Shown here piece after piece: positions 1 through 7,286 of a stretch of DNA of 10,847 nt (positions are counted from its first letter, which is position 1; each line of letters opens with the position of its first letter). The stretch lies in NCBI GenBank assembly GCA_030592355.1, contig JAUVJE010000069.1:1-10847 (forward strand). The letters run 5' to 3'. Under the pieces are notes generated by a model that saw only the letters and a list, made by a program, of their open reading frames with translations, was not told where the DNA came from and searched no databases. This DNA comes from Clostridia bacterium (GTDB lineage Bacteria > Bacillota > Clostridia > DUPQ01). The position numbers were made by a program, and so were the translations under genes.

Positions 1-1
1 A

Positions 2-1387
2 AGCATCCCGGTTATAGTTTACAACCCCCATCCATATAAAATCGAAGGTATATTTGAATGCGAATTCCAATTACCTGATCAAAACATAAATAAAGAAATT
101 TTTGCGATGCCAATTGTATATAGAGATGGAATTAAAATACCATGCCAGGCAGAACACGAATCTTCTAATTTCAATATCGACTGGCGCAAGAAAAGTGTTT
201 TCAGAGCAGGGCTTGAAGCTAACTCCATTAACAGATTTGATGTGAAAATTGAGTTAATAGATAAGAAACAAGAACCCCTTGTTAAGATTAAAAACGATTC
301 TATATTATTCAAGACAGCAGATGTTGAAATTGAAATAAGCGCAATTGACGGAACAATGTTCAAATACATCATTGATGGGTTCAACTATATTAATGAGAAA
401 ACATTTCTTCCAATTATTATCAAGGATGATGAAAACAGCTGGGCCCATAAAGAAAAAAGTTTCAGAAATGTAGATGGAGTTTTTTCCGTTATGAACAATG
501 AAGAGGGCAGCCGTTTCTCGGGAATATTGGACGGGAATATTGATTCCGTCAGAATCATAGAGGATGGAGATGTCCGGACTATTGTAGAAGCGGTTATGAA
601 GTACAATAATTCCTTTATATGCCAAAGGTACTATTTGCCTAAAAAGGGCACAGAAATAAAGATAACTTCAAAAGTATATTGGAACGAAAAAATGAAGATG
701 CTCAAGCTGTCTGTTCCAACAACACTGGAAAATATTAAATTCATTGGCCAAACAGCGTACGGGAGTGAAAATCTTCTTATCAATGGAGACGAAATGGTCA
801 GCCATAAATGGAATACACTGTCCGATAATGCACATGCAGTAAGCCTTATTAATACGGGAACCTATGGTTCTGATTGTAAAAACGGCGAGCTTAGGGCAAC
901 AATGCTTAGATCGCCGGGTTACTCCGCGGGCAAGTCTGATTTTTCCGTCAGGAACCCATATATAATGCCACAGGATAGATTCTCGCCCTATATAGACCAG
1001 GGAGAACATGATTTTGAATTCTACTTCAACGCCGGTGCAACCGAGGAGCGTATGGTTTCAATAGAGAGGGAAGCCCTTTCAGTTAATGAGAAGCCGATGA
1101 TTTTATCCTTCTTTCCAACAGGCAGGGGTGAAAAACCGGAGAAACTTATTGAGATAAGGTCGGGCAATGCCATAGTCTCTGCGATGAAAAAAGGTCCTGG
1201 TGAAAATGAATATGTTGTCAGGATATTTAATCCAATACCTGAAATAACTAAGGTGAAGGCGGAATTCCCGATAATTGACAGAGAATTCAGCTGCACGTTG
1301 AAAGGCTATGAGTTTAAAACATTTTTATTTGATATCGGAACCAGAGAAATAGAAGAAGCAGATTTATTTGGAAGAGTGCTGGCTTGA
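2..1387 (+). CDS. Alpha-mannosidase, glycoside hydrolase family 38, C-terminal part (5' end outside window)
   Basis: The reading frame is open from base 2, so the methionine at 107 is internal; 461 codons are visible. They match the C-terminal beta-sandwich region of GH38 alpha-mannosidases. A VYNPHPY segment sits at residues 7-13, where the post-catalytic domain usually begins. Further hallmarks are RFSGILDG (about 171-178), VSHKWNT (266-272), GTYGSD (286-291), MLRSPGYSA (301-309) and QGEHDFEFYF (333-342); the LRSP and G-x-HxFxY-like segments are typical of the family. The catalytic domain with the nucleophile Asp and zinc ligands lies left of the window and cannot be checked. GH38 enzymes hydrolyse alpha-mannosides, and bacterial members are usually cytosolic. 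The stop TGA overlaps the TTG start of the next gene, so the two are probably translationally coupled. The family call is firm; the natural substrate is unknown. Confidence 0.88.
   Translation, partial: SIPVIVYNPHPYKIEGIFECEFQLPDQNINKEIFAMPIVYRDGIKIPCQAEHESSNFNIDWRKKSVFRAGLEANSINRFDVKIELIDKKQEPLVKIKNDSILFKTADVEIEISAIDGTMFKYIIDGFNYINEKTFLPIIIKDDENSWAHKEKSFRNVDGVFSVMNNEEGSRFSGILDGNIDSVRIIEDGDVRTIVEAVMKYNNSFICQRYYLPKKGTEIKITSKVYWNEKMKMLKLSVPTTLENIKFIGQTAYGSENLLINGDEMVSHKWNTLSDNAHAVSLINTGTYGSDCKNGELRATMLRSPGYSAGKSDFSVRNPYIMPQDRFSPYIDQGEHDFEFYFNAGATEERMVSIEREALSVNEKPMILSFFPTGRGEKPEKLIEIRSGNAIVSAMKKGPGENEYVVRIFNPIPEITKVKAEFPIIDREFSCTLKGYEFKTFLFDIGTREIEEADLFGRVLA
1370..1376 (+). promoter_or_regulatory. 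Ribosome binding site for the TTG-started ATP-grasp gene
   Basis: GGAAGAG lies 7 bases before the TTG at 1384, inside the end of the mannosidase gene. The next in-frame ATG, at 1426, has no Shine-Dalgarno-like sequence in front of it. This supports the TTG start and a 4-base overlap. Confidence 0.65.
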
Positions 1388-2283
1388 ATGAAGTAAGAAG
1401 AATATTTATAAAAAACATATATAAAATGTTCCCAGACCGTATTTTTCGCTTAATTCCTGACCGCTTGTTTATTAAGCTGTTTTACTGTTATTTCCACGGT
1501 AAATTTCCGGATTTAAAGAATCCCCGCACATTTGATGAAAAATTGCAGTGGTACAAGTTGAATTACAAAAAACCAGAAATGACCATGATGACTGATAAAT
1601 TCGAGGTCAGAAAGTATGTGACAGGGAAAGGCCTGGGACACATTTTGAATGACTTGTATTTTGTAAAAGACAAACTGGAGGAAAAGGATTTTATCAACCT
1701 GCCGGAATCCTATGTTATAAAAGCAAATCATGGCTGTAGAATGAATATCATTAAAAAAAGTGGTGATTTGTCTGATATACAGGAAATGATTCAGGCAGCT
1801 AACAGATGGCTGAAGCAAAAACATTTCTATTACGGCAGAGAATGGGCGTATAAGAATATAAAGCCAAGGATAATTGCTGAGAAATATCTGATAAACAACA
1901 AATATGGACAACTCATAGATTATAAATTTTTTTGTTATAATGGAAAACCGGAAGTTGTGTTCGCCTGTCTTGATAGGTATTCATATGAAGAGCTTAAATA
2001 CATTGCTTATGATATGGACTGGAAAAAGCTTAATATAATATATAAGGGAAGGCCGGGAATAGAAATTGAATTAAATGAACCGACGAATTTTAAGGAAATG
2101 AAGGAAACTGCCGGAATATTATCCGGTGATTATCCATTTGTGCGGGTGGATCTGTATTCCGTCGAAAATAAAACGGTTTTTGGAGAACTGACATTCTATC
2201 CCGACAGCGGTATTATCCCTTTTACTCCTGATAAGTGCAAGTACCTTTTCGGTGATTTCTTCAAACTGCCTGATAAAAAATAA
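1384..2283 (+). CDS. TupA-like ATP-grasp family protein (cell-surface glycan or polymer biosynthesis)
   Basis: This 299-residue protein resembles the TupA-like ATP-grasp family (Pfam ATPgrasp_TupA). The family is named after a teichuronopeptide synthesis protein, and its members are common in capsule and polysaccharide loci, where they are often annotated as glycosyltransferases. Visible motifs in order are NPRTFDEKLQW (46-56), TDKFEVRKYV (70-79), YVIKANHG (110-117, likely nucleotide-binding Lys113), GREWAYKNIKPRIIAEKYL (151-169), DYKFFCYNG (179-187), FVRVDLY (252-258) and FGELTFYPDSG (266-276). D256 and E268 are the likely metal ligands of the ATP-grasp fold. No transmembrane segment is evident, so it is probably cytosolic. 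An oddity is HGCRMNI at 116-122, where I expect a Gly/Ser-rich HGSGxNI-like loop. It overlaps the mannosidase gene by 4 bases and probably shares its transcript. An ATP-dependent amide or ester ligation on a glycan or peptide is inferred from the fold; the substrate is not visible. Confidence 0.8.
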   Translation: MNEVRRIFIKNIYKMFPDRIFRLIPDRLFIKLFYCYFHGKFPDLKNPRTFDEKLQWYKLNYKKPEMTMMTDKFEVRKYVTGKGLGHILNDLYFVKDKLEEKDFINLPESYVIKANHGCRMNIIKKSGDLSDIQEMIQAANRWLKQKHFYYGREWAYKNIKPRIIAEKYLINNKYGQLIDYKFFCYNGKPEVVFACLDRYSYEELKYIAYDMDWKKLNIIYKGRPGIEIELNEPTNFKEMKETAGILSGDYPFVRVDLYSVENKTVFGELTFYPDSGIIPFTPDKCKYLFGDFFKLPDKK

Positions 2284-2309
2284 ATTAACCATTATCAGCC
2301 TGATGGCAT

Positions 2310-2332
2310 CCACACATCCTTGGGATGTATGG
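2310..2332. terminator. Possible hairpin between convergent genes
   Basis: In the 76-base gap between the ATP-grasp gene and the convergent zupT-like gene, two 10-base arms (2310-2319 and 2323-2332) pair at 9 of 10 positions around a 3-base loop. The location suits a bidirectional terminator, but neither strand has a clear T run after the stem. Intrinsic termination is therefore only a possibility. Confidence 0.35.
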
Positions 2333-2359
2333 ACGATGGTGCGAAATCAAATTATTGTG

Positions 2360-3175
2360 TTATACAAATAGTAATAGGCTTATTGCCATTACAATCATCC
2401 CTGCAACTAAACCATAAATGGATAAATGCGCTTCACCGTATTCGCGGGCTGCGGGGAGCAATCCATCCAGAGATATAAATACCATTATTCCGGCTACTGA
2501 AGCAAACAAAATACCAAAAACTACATCATTCAAAAATGGCATTAATATGAGATATCCTATAAGTGCGCCGACAGGTTCTGACAGACCGGATAGAAATGAA
2601 AGGCGGAAAGCTTTTTTCTTATCTCCGGTGGCATAATATATTGGTACTGATACTGCTATTCCTTCGGGGATATTATGTATAGCTATAGCTACTGCAATGG
2701 CTATTCCGAGAGATGGATTTTTAAGCGCAGACACAAAGGTTGCCAAACCTTCGGGGAAATTGTGAATTCCAATTGCAAGGGCAGTCATAATTCCAACTCT
2801 CATCAACTTGTCGTTAACCTCTAAATTTAACTTGCCGATTTTACCTGCTTTTTTCATGTCGTGTGGGTTTTCAACTTCCGGCACCAGTTTGTCAATTAGA
2901 GCAATGAGTGCGATGCCGCCGAAAAATGCCGCAACAGTAACCCAATATCCGCCTCTTTCTCCAAGAGCTCCCTGTAAAGCGTCTTTGGCTTTAAAGAAAA
3001 TTTCTATCATTGATACATATATCATAACCCCGGCGGAAAATCCCAATGCCACTGCTAGGAATTTAGTGTTGGATTTCTTTGCAAAAAAAGCAATTGAACT
3101 TCCGATACCCGTTGACAAACCTGCAAAAAGCGTTAATCCGAATGCAAACAATACTGTATTAAAATCAAAAGACAT
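2360..3175 (-). CDS. zupT: ZIP-family divalent metal (zinc) transporter, ZupT-like
   Basis: This 271-residue polytopic membrane protein of the ZIP family is predicted to import Zn2+ and possibly Fe2+, Mn2+ or other divalent metals across the cytoplasmic membrane. The two signature motifs are both intact: HNFPEG at residues 138-143 and HNIPEG at 167-172, each with the His, Asn and Glu that form the intramembrane metal site. SGLSEPVGALIG follows at 196-207, as is typical of ZupT. About eight hydrophobic segments are visible, with a variable polar loop between the third and fourth (about 99-124). The length matches ZupT proteins. The frame extends upstream to an ATG at 3232, but the start at 3175 is chosen because an excellent Shine-Dalgarno sequence lies 7 bases before it and a promoter occupies the upstream stretch. 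It converges on the ATP-grasp gene and diverges from the exporter operon. The exact metal specificity cannot be read from the sequence. Confidence 0.92.
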   Translation of the reverse strand: MSFDFNTVLFAFGLTLFAGLSTGIGSSIAFFAKKSNTKFLAVALGFSAGVMIYVSMIEIFFKAKDALQGALGERGGYWVTVAAFFGGIALIALIDKLVPEVENPHDMKKAGKIGKLNLEVNDKLMRVGIMTALAIGIHNFPEGLATFVSALKNPSLGIAIAVAIAIHNIPEGIAVSVPIYYATGDKKKAFRLSFLSGLSEPVGALIGYLILMPFLNDVVFGILFASVAGIMVFISLDGLLPAAREYGEAHLSIYGLVAGMIVMAISLLLFV

Positions 3176-3182
3176 TATATCT

Positions 3183-3189
3183 ACCTCCC
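3183..3189 (-). promoter_or_regulatory. Strong ribosome binding site fixing the zupT-like start
   Basis: Read on the - strand this is GGGAGGT, 7 bases before the ATG at 3175. It decides in favour of the 271-residue protein over a version 19 residues longer, whose extension would lie within the promoter. Confidence 0.85.
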
Positions 3190-3202
3190 AGTTTACATAT
3201 AC

Positions 3203-3232
3203 AGTATACCAACTACAAAGAATAAGAAACAA
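3203..3232 (-). promoter_or_regulatory. Predicted vegetative promoter of the zupT-like gene
   Basis: On the - strand TTGTTT (3227-3232) is followed after 18 bases by TATACT (3203-3208). This is a good sigma-A-type pair that would give a leader of roughly 20 bases before the ATG at 3175. The -10 overlaps an 11-base palindrome, TATAC-A-GTATA at 3198-3208, which could be a small operator or chance. Confidence 0.6.
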
Positions 3233-3310
3233 ATACGTAATTAATATTTTGATTTTAGTACTACTTTTAGAATCGCCTGTTCGGGTGAGAAAAAATAACC
3301 CTTATGGAAC

Positions 3311-3358
3311 GCTATATAGCCTGATGGGGGATTTCAAAGAAAGTCCGCTAGCTATAGC
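3311..3358 (+). promoter_or_regulatory. Inverted repeat in the exporter operon leader (possible operator or RNA hairpin)
   Basis: The perfect palindrome GCTATATAGC (3311-3320) can also pair with GCTAGCTATAGC (3347-3358), giving a 10-bp stem with a 2-base GC bulge and a 26-base loop. It ends 35 bases before the exporter start. The bases around it (3233-3393) show no convincing sigma-A promoter for the exporter and no riboswitch family I recognise. It may be a repressor binding site or a leader RNA structure; the sequence does not decide. Confidence 0.4.
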
Positions 3359-3393
3359 ATTTAATATAGAAATATTCGCAGCAAGGTAATTTT

Positions 3394-5487
3394 ATGGAAA
3401 TAATTGCAAAAATAGTACTCAATCATAAAAAAGTAATAATAGGAATTTTCATTTTTCTTGTTGTCATATGCGGATTACTTATGACAGCTATTGAGGTTAA
3501 TACAGATAATAGTGAATATCTGCCCGATGAGATCAATTCTAAAAAAGCAGCGGTATTACTTGAAGAAGAATTTGAAGTCATGGGAACCGCCAGCCTTATG
3601 GTAAACTCGAAAGATATACTGGAAATCTTGTCATTTAAAAAGCAAATCCAAAAAATAAATGGTGTGAAAGAAGTGTTGTGGCTGGATGATACCGTTGATA
3701 TCAATACACCTATGTCTCATATTGCCAAGGAATATAAAGATCTTTTTTATAAAGAGAATCATGCGCTGTTCCAAATATTTTTTCATGAAAACAATGACAG
3801 TAGGTTAACGAGGGATTCCGTTAATGAAATAGAAGAGCTTTTAGCTTCGGATATGTATTTCACTGGTCCGGCAGTGTCTTCAAACTCATTTATGAGCAGA
3901 ACTTTTAAGGAATTACCAATATATATGATTGTAGCAGTGGCTCTCATTCTGCTGATTCTGATATTCAGCACCGAGTCTTGGATTGAGCCTTTGATTTTCA
4001 TGGCTGCAATAGGAATAGCAATAATAATAAATATGGGTACTAACATTTTCATTAGCAGGGAAGTGTCGACTATGACTATGTCCGCGGCTGCAGTCCTGCA
4101 ACTGGCTGTGTCTATGGATTATGCCATATTCATGCTCCACCGTTTCCATGATGAAAGAAAAAAGGGGAAAAGCGTAAGGGATGCTGTGATAAGTGCAATG
4201 AAAAAATCAGCCGCTGCGATACTGGGAAGCGCCTTTACCACAATTGCCGGTTTTCTTGCCCTTATGATTATGGATTTTGGCATAGGAAGAGAACTGGGCC
4301 TGGTACTTGCAAAAGGAGTGGCTATATCACTTATTACCGTACTGTTGCTATTGCCTGCTATCGTTGTTGTAACGGATAAATGGATTGAAAAGACCATGCA
4401 CAGAAGTTTTCTCGCCGATTTTAAAAGGTTGGCAAAGTTTAGTATAAAATTCCGATGGGTTGCAATTGCAGTATTAATTGCATTGTCTTCGGTGTTTTTC
4501 CTGGCGGGTAGCAAGGTGGAATTTTACTACTCAGATAAAAAAACCCTTCCAGGCAATGATATAACAGTGGAAGGTACTGCGAAAATAACTGAAGTGTATG
4601 GAAAACAGGAAGCTAATGTGATTATACTGCCCGGTGATGATCCGCTGATGCAAATGAAATTAGAAAAGGAACTCTTGGAAATCGAGGGAGTTGATTCAGT
4701 AGCGGGCTTATATAGTTCAACCGGAATCCAGATAAATGATATTGTTTTGCCCGAAATTTTCAGCAGTCAGTTCAGGGGGAATGATTATTCCAGAATGTTG
4801 CTGTACTTAAAACCTTTGGAGACAGATTCGTCTGAAATGTTCCGGTTGGTGGAAGAAATCAGGGAAACTATGGATGACGAAATTGACGAATGGTATATAG
4901 CGGGAGAAGCCTTTAGTTATTACGATCTGATGGAGATGACGGAAAAAGACAATATGAAATCCAGCCTGCTTGCATTAGCACTTGTTATGCTGGTAGTGGC
5001 TGCAGTATTCAAGTCCATAGGAATACCTCTTATTGCTGTTTTTGTCATCGAAGCGGCTATTTATTTAAATCTGGGTATTTCCTATTTTATGGGAACGCCG
5101 ACAGGTTTTATATCCATAATAATAATTAGCGCGGTTCAGCTTGGGGCCACTATTGATTACGCTGTTCTTTATATCTCCCGGTACAGGGAAATAAGACGAG
5201 AGGGAATATCCCCAAAGAAAGCTTCGATAGAGGCCTTGGCCAAGGTATTCCCGAGTATACTGACAAGCGCAGGAATACTTATGGCAGCAACTTTCAGCAT
5301 ATATTTTATCAGCACAATTGCCATGGCTTCGGAATTATGTCTTCTGATAGGGCGCGGGGCGCTGATAAGCATGCTATACGTATCATTCATTTTACCGGGA
5401 TTGCTGATGGTATTGGATAAATTCATAGAAAAAACATCATGGAATTGGCCGGGCAGTTCAATAAAAACCAAGGAGAATAATCAATGA
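3394..5487 (+). CDS. MMPL/RND-superfamily membrane exporter
   Basis: This 697-residue membrane protein has the duplicated layout of MMPL (HAE2/HAE3-like RND) transporters. Each half has one N-terminal helix (about 13-33 and 354-371), an extracytoplasmic domain (about 34-172 and 372-520), then a bundle of five helices (about 175-329 and 522-675). The Asp-Tyr pairs used for proton relay in MmpL3-type proteins occur in both halves: SMDYAIF with D242-Y243 and TIDYAVL with D588-Y589. Each is followed by a basic R-x2-E/R-x2-G loop. It is expected to use the proton-motive force to export a hydrophobic or envelope-related substrate from the cytoplasmic membrane. The start ATG has only a weak AAGG ribosome site. 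The last codons overlap the next gene by ATGA, and a good AGGAG site for that gene lies inside this one, so the products are probably made in concert. The substrate is unknown; a lipid, peptide or drug are all possible. Confidence 0.9.
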   Translation: MEIIAKIVLNHKKVIIGIFIFLVVICGLLMTAIEVNTDNSEYLPDEINSKKAAVLLEEEFEVMGTASLMVNSKDILEILSFKKQIQKINGVKEVLWLDDTVDINTPMSHIAKEYKDLFYKENHALFQIFFHENNDSRLTRDSVNEIEELLASDMYFTGPAVSSNSFMSRTFKELPIYMIVAVALILLILIFSTESWIEPLIFMAAIGIAIIINMGTNIFISREVSTMTMSAAAVLQLAVSMDYAIFMLHRFHDERKKGKSVRDAVISAMKKSAAAILGSAFTTIAGFLALMIMDFGIGRELGLVLAKGVAISLITVLLLLPAIVVVTDKWIEKTMHRSFLADFKRLAKFSIKFRWVAIAVLIALSSVFFLAGSKVEFYYSDKKTLPGNDITVEGTAKITEVYGKQEANVIILPGDDPLMQMKLEKELLEIEGVDSVAGLYSSTGIQINDIVLPEIFSSQFRGNDYSRMLLYLKPLETDSSEMFRLVEEIRETMDDEIDEWYIAGEAFSYYDLMEMTEKDNMKSSLLALALVMLVVAAVFKSIGIPLIAVFVIEAAIYLNLGISYFMGTPTGFISIIIISAVQLGATIDYAVLYISRYREIRREGISPKKASIEALAKVFPSILTSAGILMAATFSIYFISTIAMASELCLLIGRGALISMLYVSFILPGLLMVLDKFIEKTSWNWPGSSIKTKENNQ

Positions 5488-7112
5488 AAAATAAAATCAT
5501 AGTCGTAATTGTAGTAATTCTGGCAGTATTTTTAACAAATGCTGTTAGCGCAGCTGATGTAAATTCACCTGTTGTAGATGAAACGGTTTACGTGCTGTTT
5601 TCAGCTAATGGCAGCATAATAAGAGAGGAAGTAGTCGTTAAAGTGGCGAAAGGCACAGATAAATTTGAGATATTCGGTGAATTTTCCAACATTAAGAAAA
5701 TGACGGATTTATCGGAATACCAATATGACGGGAATAAATTAATCTGGAATTTGAGCAAAATAGCCGGCGACTTATATTTTCAAACGGATACAGATAATGA
5801 AATCCCAATAACAATAAAAGCGATTCATATGCTCAATGGAACAATAATCAATCCGGAAATTTCAGGAGGATTATCCGGCAGATATTCTCTGAAGATTAAT
5901 ATTGATGAGAATTTATCGGCAGCACCGGAACAACTAGGGAAGTGCCTTGTGCAGATTCAACTTCAGGTTGATAGTGAAAAAGCGAGAAATATAATGAGCA
6001 AGGATGCTGTAAAAATAACTTCCGGGAAATTTATTCAATTTATATGGACGGTATTTCCGGGGGAAGCCGGGGTTTTGCTGATAGAATATGACACCGAATC
6101 ACTGGAAACAGAAGATATCTCAATTACCCTTACTGAATACAAGGTAAGTCTTCCGGCTGGATTTGGTGAAATGGAGGCGGGTTTGTCGATGATGAGCAGA
6201 AGCTCATATGATATGGCGGATGGAACAGAGCAAATAATTGATGGACTGGATGAACAGAGTGATGGACTGGCAACCTTTGGCCATGGTATCAATGATATGG
6301 CGGAAGGAGGAAGAATTATGTCAACCGAAATGAATAATTATGGCACAGGACTGGAAATGTACATGGATGGCATAGATAAAACAGCGGATGGCCTGAGTCG
6401 GACAACAGATGCGGTGCTCTCTTTAAACGAAGGAGTTATTCAAAACAGCGCTGCATATTCCAAAATAAGCGGAAGATACATGGAATCAGCTTCAGGCTTT
6501 GAAGCGTTGGCAGACATCGCAGCCGAATTGGCAAAGGGAAACAATCCGGCTGCTGTTCAGCTTTCAGAAGGTTTGACAGCTGCAATAGCAGGACTAAATG
6601 AATTAAATACCAGTCTCAATTTTGTTAATGAAGGATTGCAAACGGTTGAAAAAGGGATGGCAGAAGCTGTTATTGGGCTTAATACCATATCTGACGGATT
6701 GACAGAAGCTACTGGGGAAAACGAAAAACTGACTACAGGATATAAAGGTATTGCAACAGGTTGTTCTGATATTTTCTCAGGTATTGAGGAGACGGGAAAA
6801 GCTGTTTCCAAGTTTGAAAGCGGTATCGGTGGAATAAAAGAACCACTTGCATTGATGGCCATGGGTAACCGTGAGATTGCTGTCGGTCTGGAGAAGATGG
6901 AAAAAGGTATTGGCGATTTTAGTGCAGGGACTGATTTAAAATCCGTGTCTTTCTTAAATAATAAAAGCAGAATAGCATCTACCCAATTCATTATGAAGAT
7001 GGAAGGGATACAAAAACCTGACATGGATAAATACTATAAGCAAGAGATTAAAACCACGTGGTTGAATCGGTTGTGGGACAGGGTTGCTGATTTATTTACA
7101 TTCAATAAATAA
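5484..7112 (+). CDS. Secreted protein with beta-rich N-terminal domain and long Gly-heptad repeat region; exporter partner
   Basis: This 542-residue protein starts with a signal peptide: basic residues at 2-4, a hydrophobic core at about 5-19 and an AVSAA-like cleavage site near 20-24. Residues about 25-222 form a beta-rich domain resembling the front part of Firmicute proteins that accompany MMPL or YhgE/Pip systems (an alternation of ...VYV.L..G... and an SG-x-SLKI strand near 130). From about 226 to 482 Gly recurs nearly every seven residues, usually followed by Leu or Ile (DGL, HGI, EGL, SGI, VGL, KGI). This is the X-X-X-Leu-X-X-Gly heptad pattern of the YhgE/Pip-type extracytoplasmic region (TIGR03057-like), about 36 heptads with a few imperfect units. 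The C-terminus (about 515-542) is amphipathic and aromatic rather than a clear transmembrane helix. The ATGA overlap with the exporter and an AGGAG site 8 bases before the ATG indicate one operon. I infer an extracytoplasmic rod or adaptor working with the exporter; function is otherwise unknown. Confidence 0.8.
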   Translation: MKNKIIVVIVVILAVFLTNAVSAADVNSPVVDETVYVLFSANGSIIREEVVVKVAKGTDKFEIFGEFSNIKKMTDLSEYQYDGNKLIWNLSKIAGDLYFQTDTDNEIPITIKAIHMLNGTIINPEISGGLSGRYSLKINIDENLSAAPEQLGKCLVQIQLQVDSEKARNIMSKDAVKITSGKFIQFIWTVFPGEAGVLLIEYDTESLETEDISITLTEYKVSLPAGFGEMEAGLSMMSRSSYDMADGTEQIIDGLDEQSDGLATFGHGINDMAEGGRIMSTEMNNYGTGLEMYMDGIDKTADGLSRTTDAVLSLNEGVIQNSAAYSKISGRYMESASGFEALADIAAELAKGNNPAAVQLSEGLTAAIAGLNELNTSLNFVNEGLQTVEKGMAEAVIGLNTISDGLTEATGENEKLTTGYKGIATGCSDIFSGIEETGKAVSKFESGIGGIKEPLALMAMGNREIAVGLEKMEKGIGDFSAGTDLKSVSFLNNKSRIASTQFIMKMEGIQKPDMDKYYKQEIKTTWLNRLWDRVADLFTFNK

Positions 7113-7134
7113 TGGCTCAGGTAAACACCTTGCC

Positions 7135-7176
7135 AAACAATAGTCTTGGGCGAACGTTCGCCCGAGGCTATTGTTT
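7135..7176 (+). terminator. Strong palindromic hairpin, likely terminator of the exporter operon
   Basis: Two 21-base arms (7135-7155 and 7156-7176) meet without a spacer. As RNA all 21 positions pair, 19 Watson-Crick and two U-G, although the innermost bases must open to form a loop. The centre is the perfect 16-base palindrome GGGCGAACGTTCGCCC. On the + strand the GC-rich core is preceded by AAACAA and followed by CTATTGTTT, the layout of an intrinsic terminator with a poor U tract. It starts 22 bases after the stop codon. The seven A residues after it read as a T run before the hairpin on the - strand, so it is not a - strand terminator of the usual kind. Confidence 0.7.
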
Positions 7177-7220
7177 AAAAAAAGCAAAACACAATATTTT
7201 TCAGCAAATGTCTCAATATA

Positions 7221-7250
7221 TTGGAAAATTGCATTGCTATATTGTACAAT
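7221..7250 (+). promoter_or_regulatory. Predicted vegetative promoter of the lipoprotein gene
   Basis: TTGGAA (7221-7226) is followed after 18 bases by TACAAT (7245-7250). A start of transcription near 7257 would leave about 30 bases before the ATG at 7287. A perfect TTGACA at 7250-7255 is also present but has no -10 at a workable distance. Confidence 0.5.
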
Positions 7251-7286
7251 TGACAAGCACCTATTATTTAGGGATCGGAGTAACAA

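Noticed and set aside
3191..3208. E. coli-type LexA box resemblance (TACTGTATAT on the - strand)
   Set aside because: Only one half matches, and Clostridia use a different LexA sequence. The match is explained by the AT-rich promoter.
3175..3232. Longer zupT-like start at 3232
   Set aside because: The extension has no ribosome binding site and would overlap the predicted -35, whereas the ATG at 3175 has a near-ideal site.
2808..3389. 193-residue + strand reading frame opposite the zupT-like gene
   Set aside because: It is antisense to a well-supported transporter, has a composition explained by that gene and has no ribosome binding site of its own.
3233..3393. Known riboswitch in the exporter leader
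   Set aside because: I could not match it to the conserved cores of c-di-GMP, guanidine, ZTP or SAM riboswitches that I remember. It is left as an undefined inverted repeat.
7149..7162. LexA (SOS) box suggested by CGAAC and GTTCG
   Set aside because: The Gram-positive SOS box has four bases between these half-sites; here they are adjacent and form the centre of the long hairpin after a stop codon.
7250..7255. Perfect TTGACA as the -35 of the lipoprotein promoter
   Set aside because: The bases 16-18 downstream (around 7272-7279) are GGATCG-like with no -10, and TATTAT at 7262 is only 6 bases away.
7092..7286. - strand reading frame sharing the peptide NNSLGRTFA with the + strand frame
   Set aside because: The shared peptide is a direct consequence of the palindrome at 7135-7176, not of two related genes.
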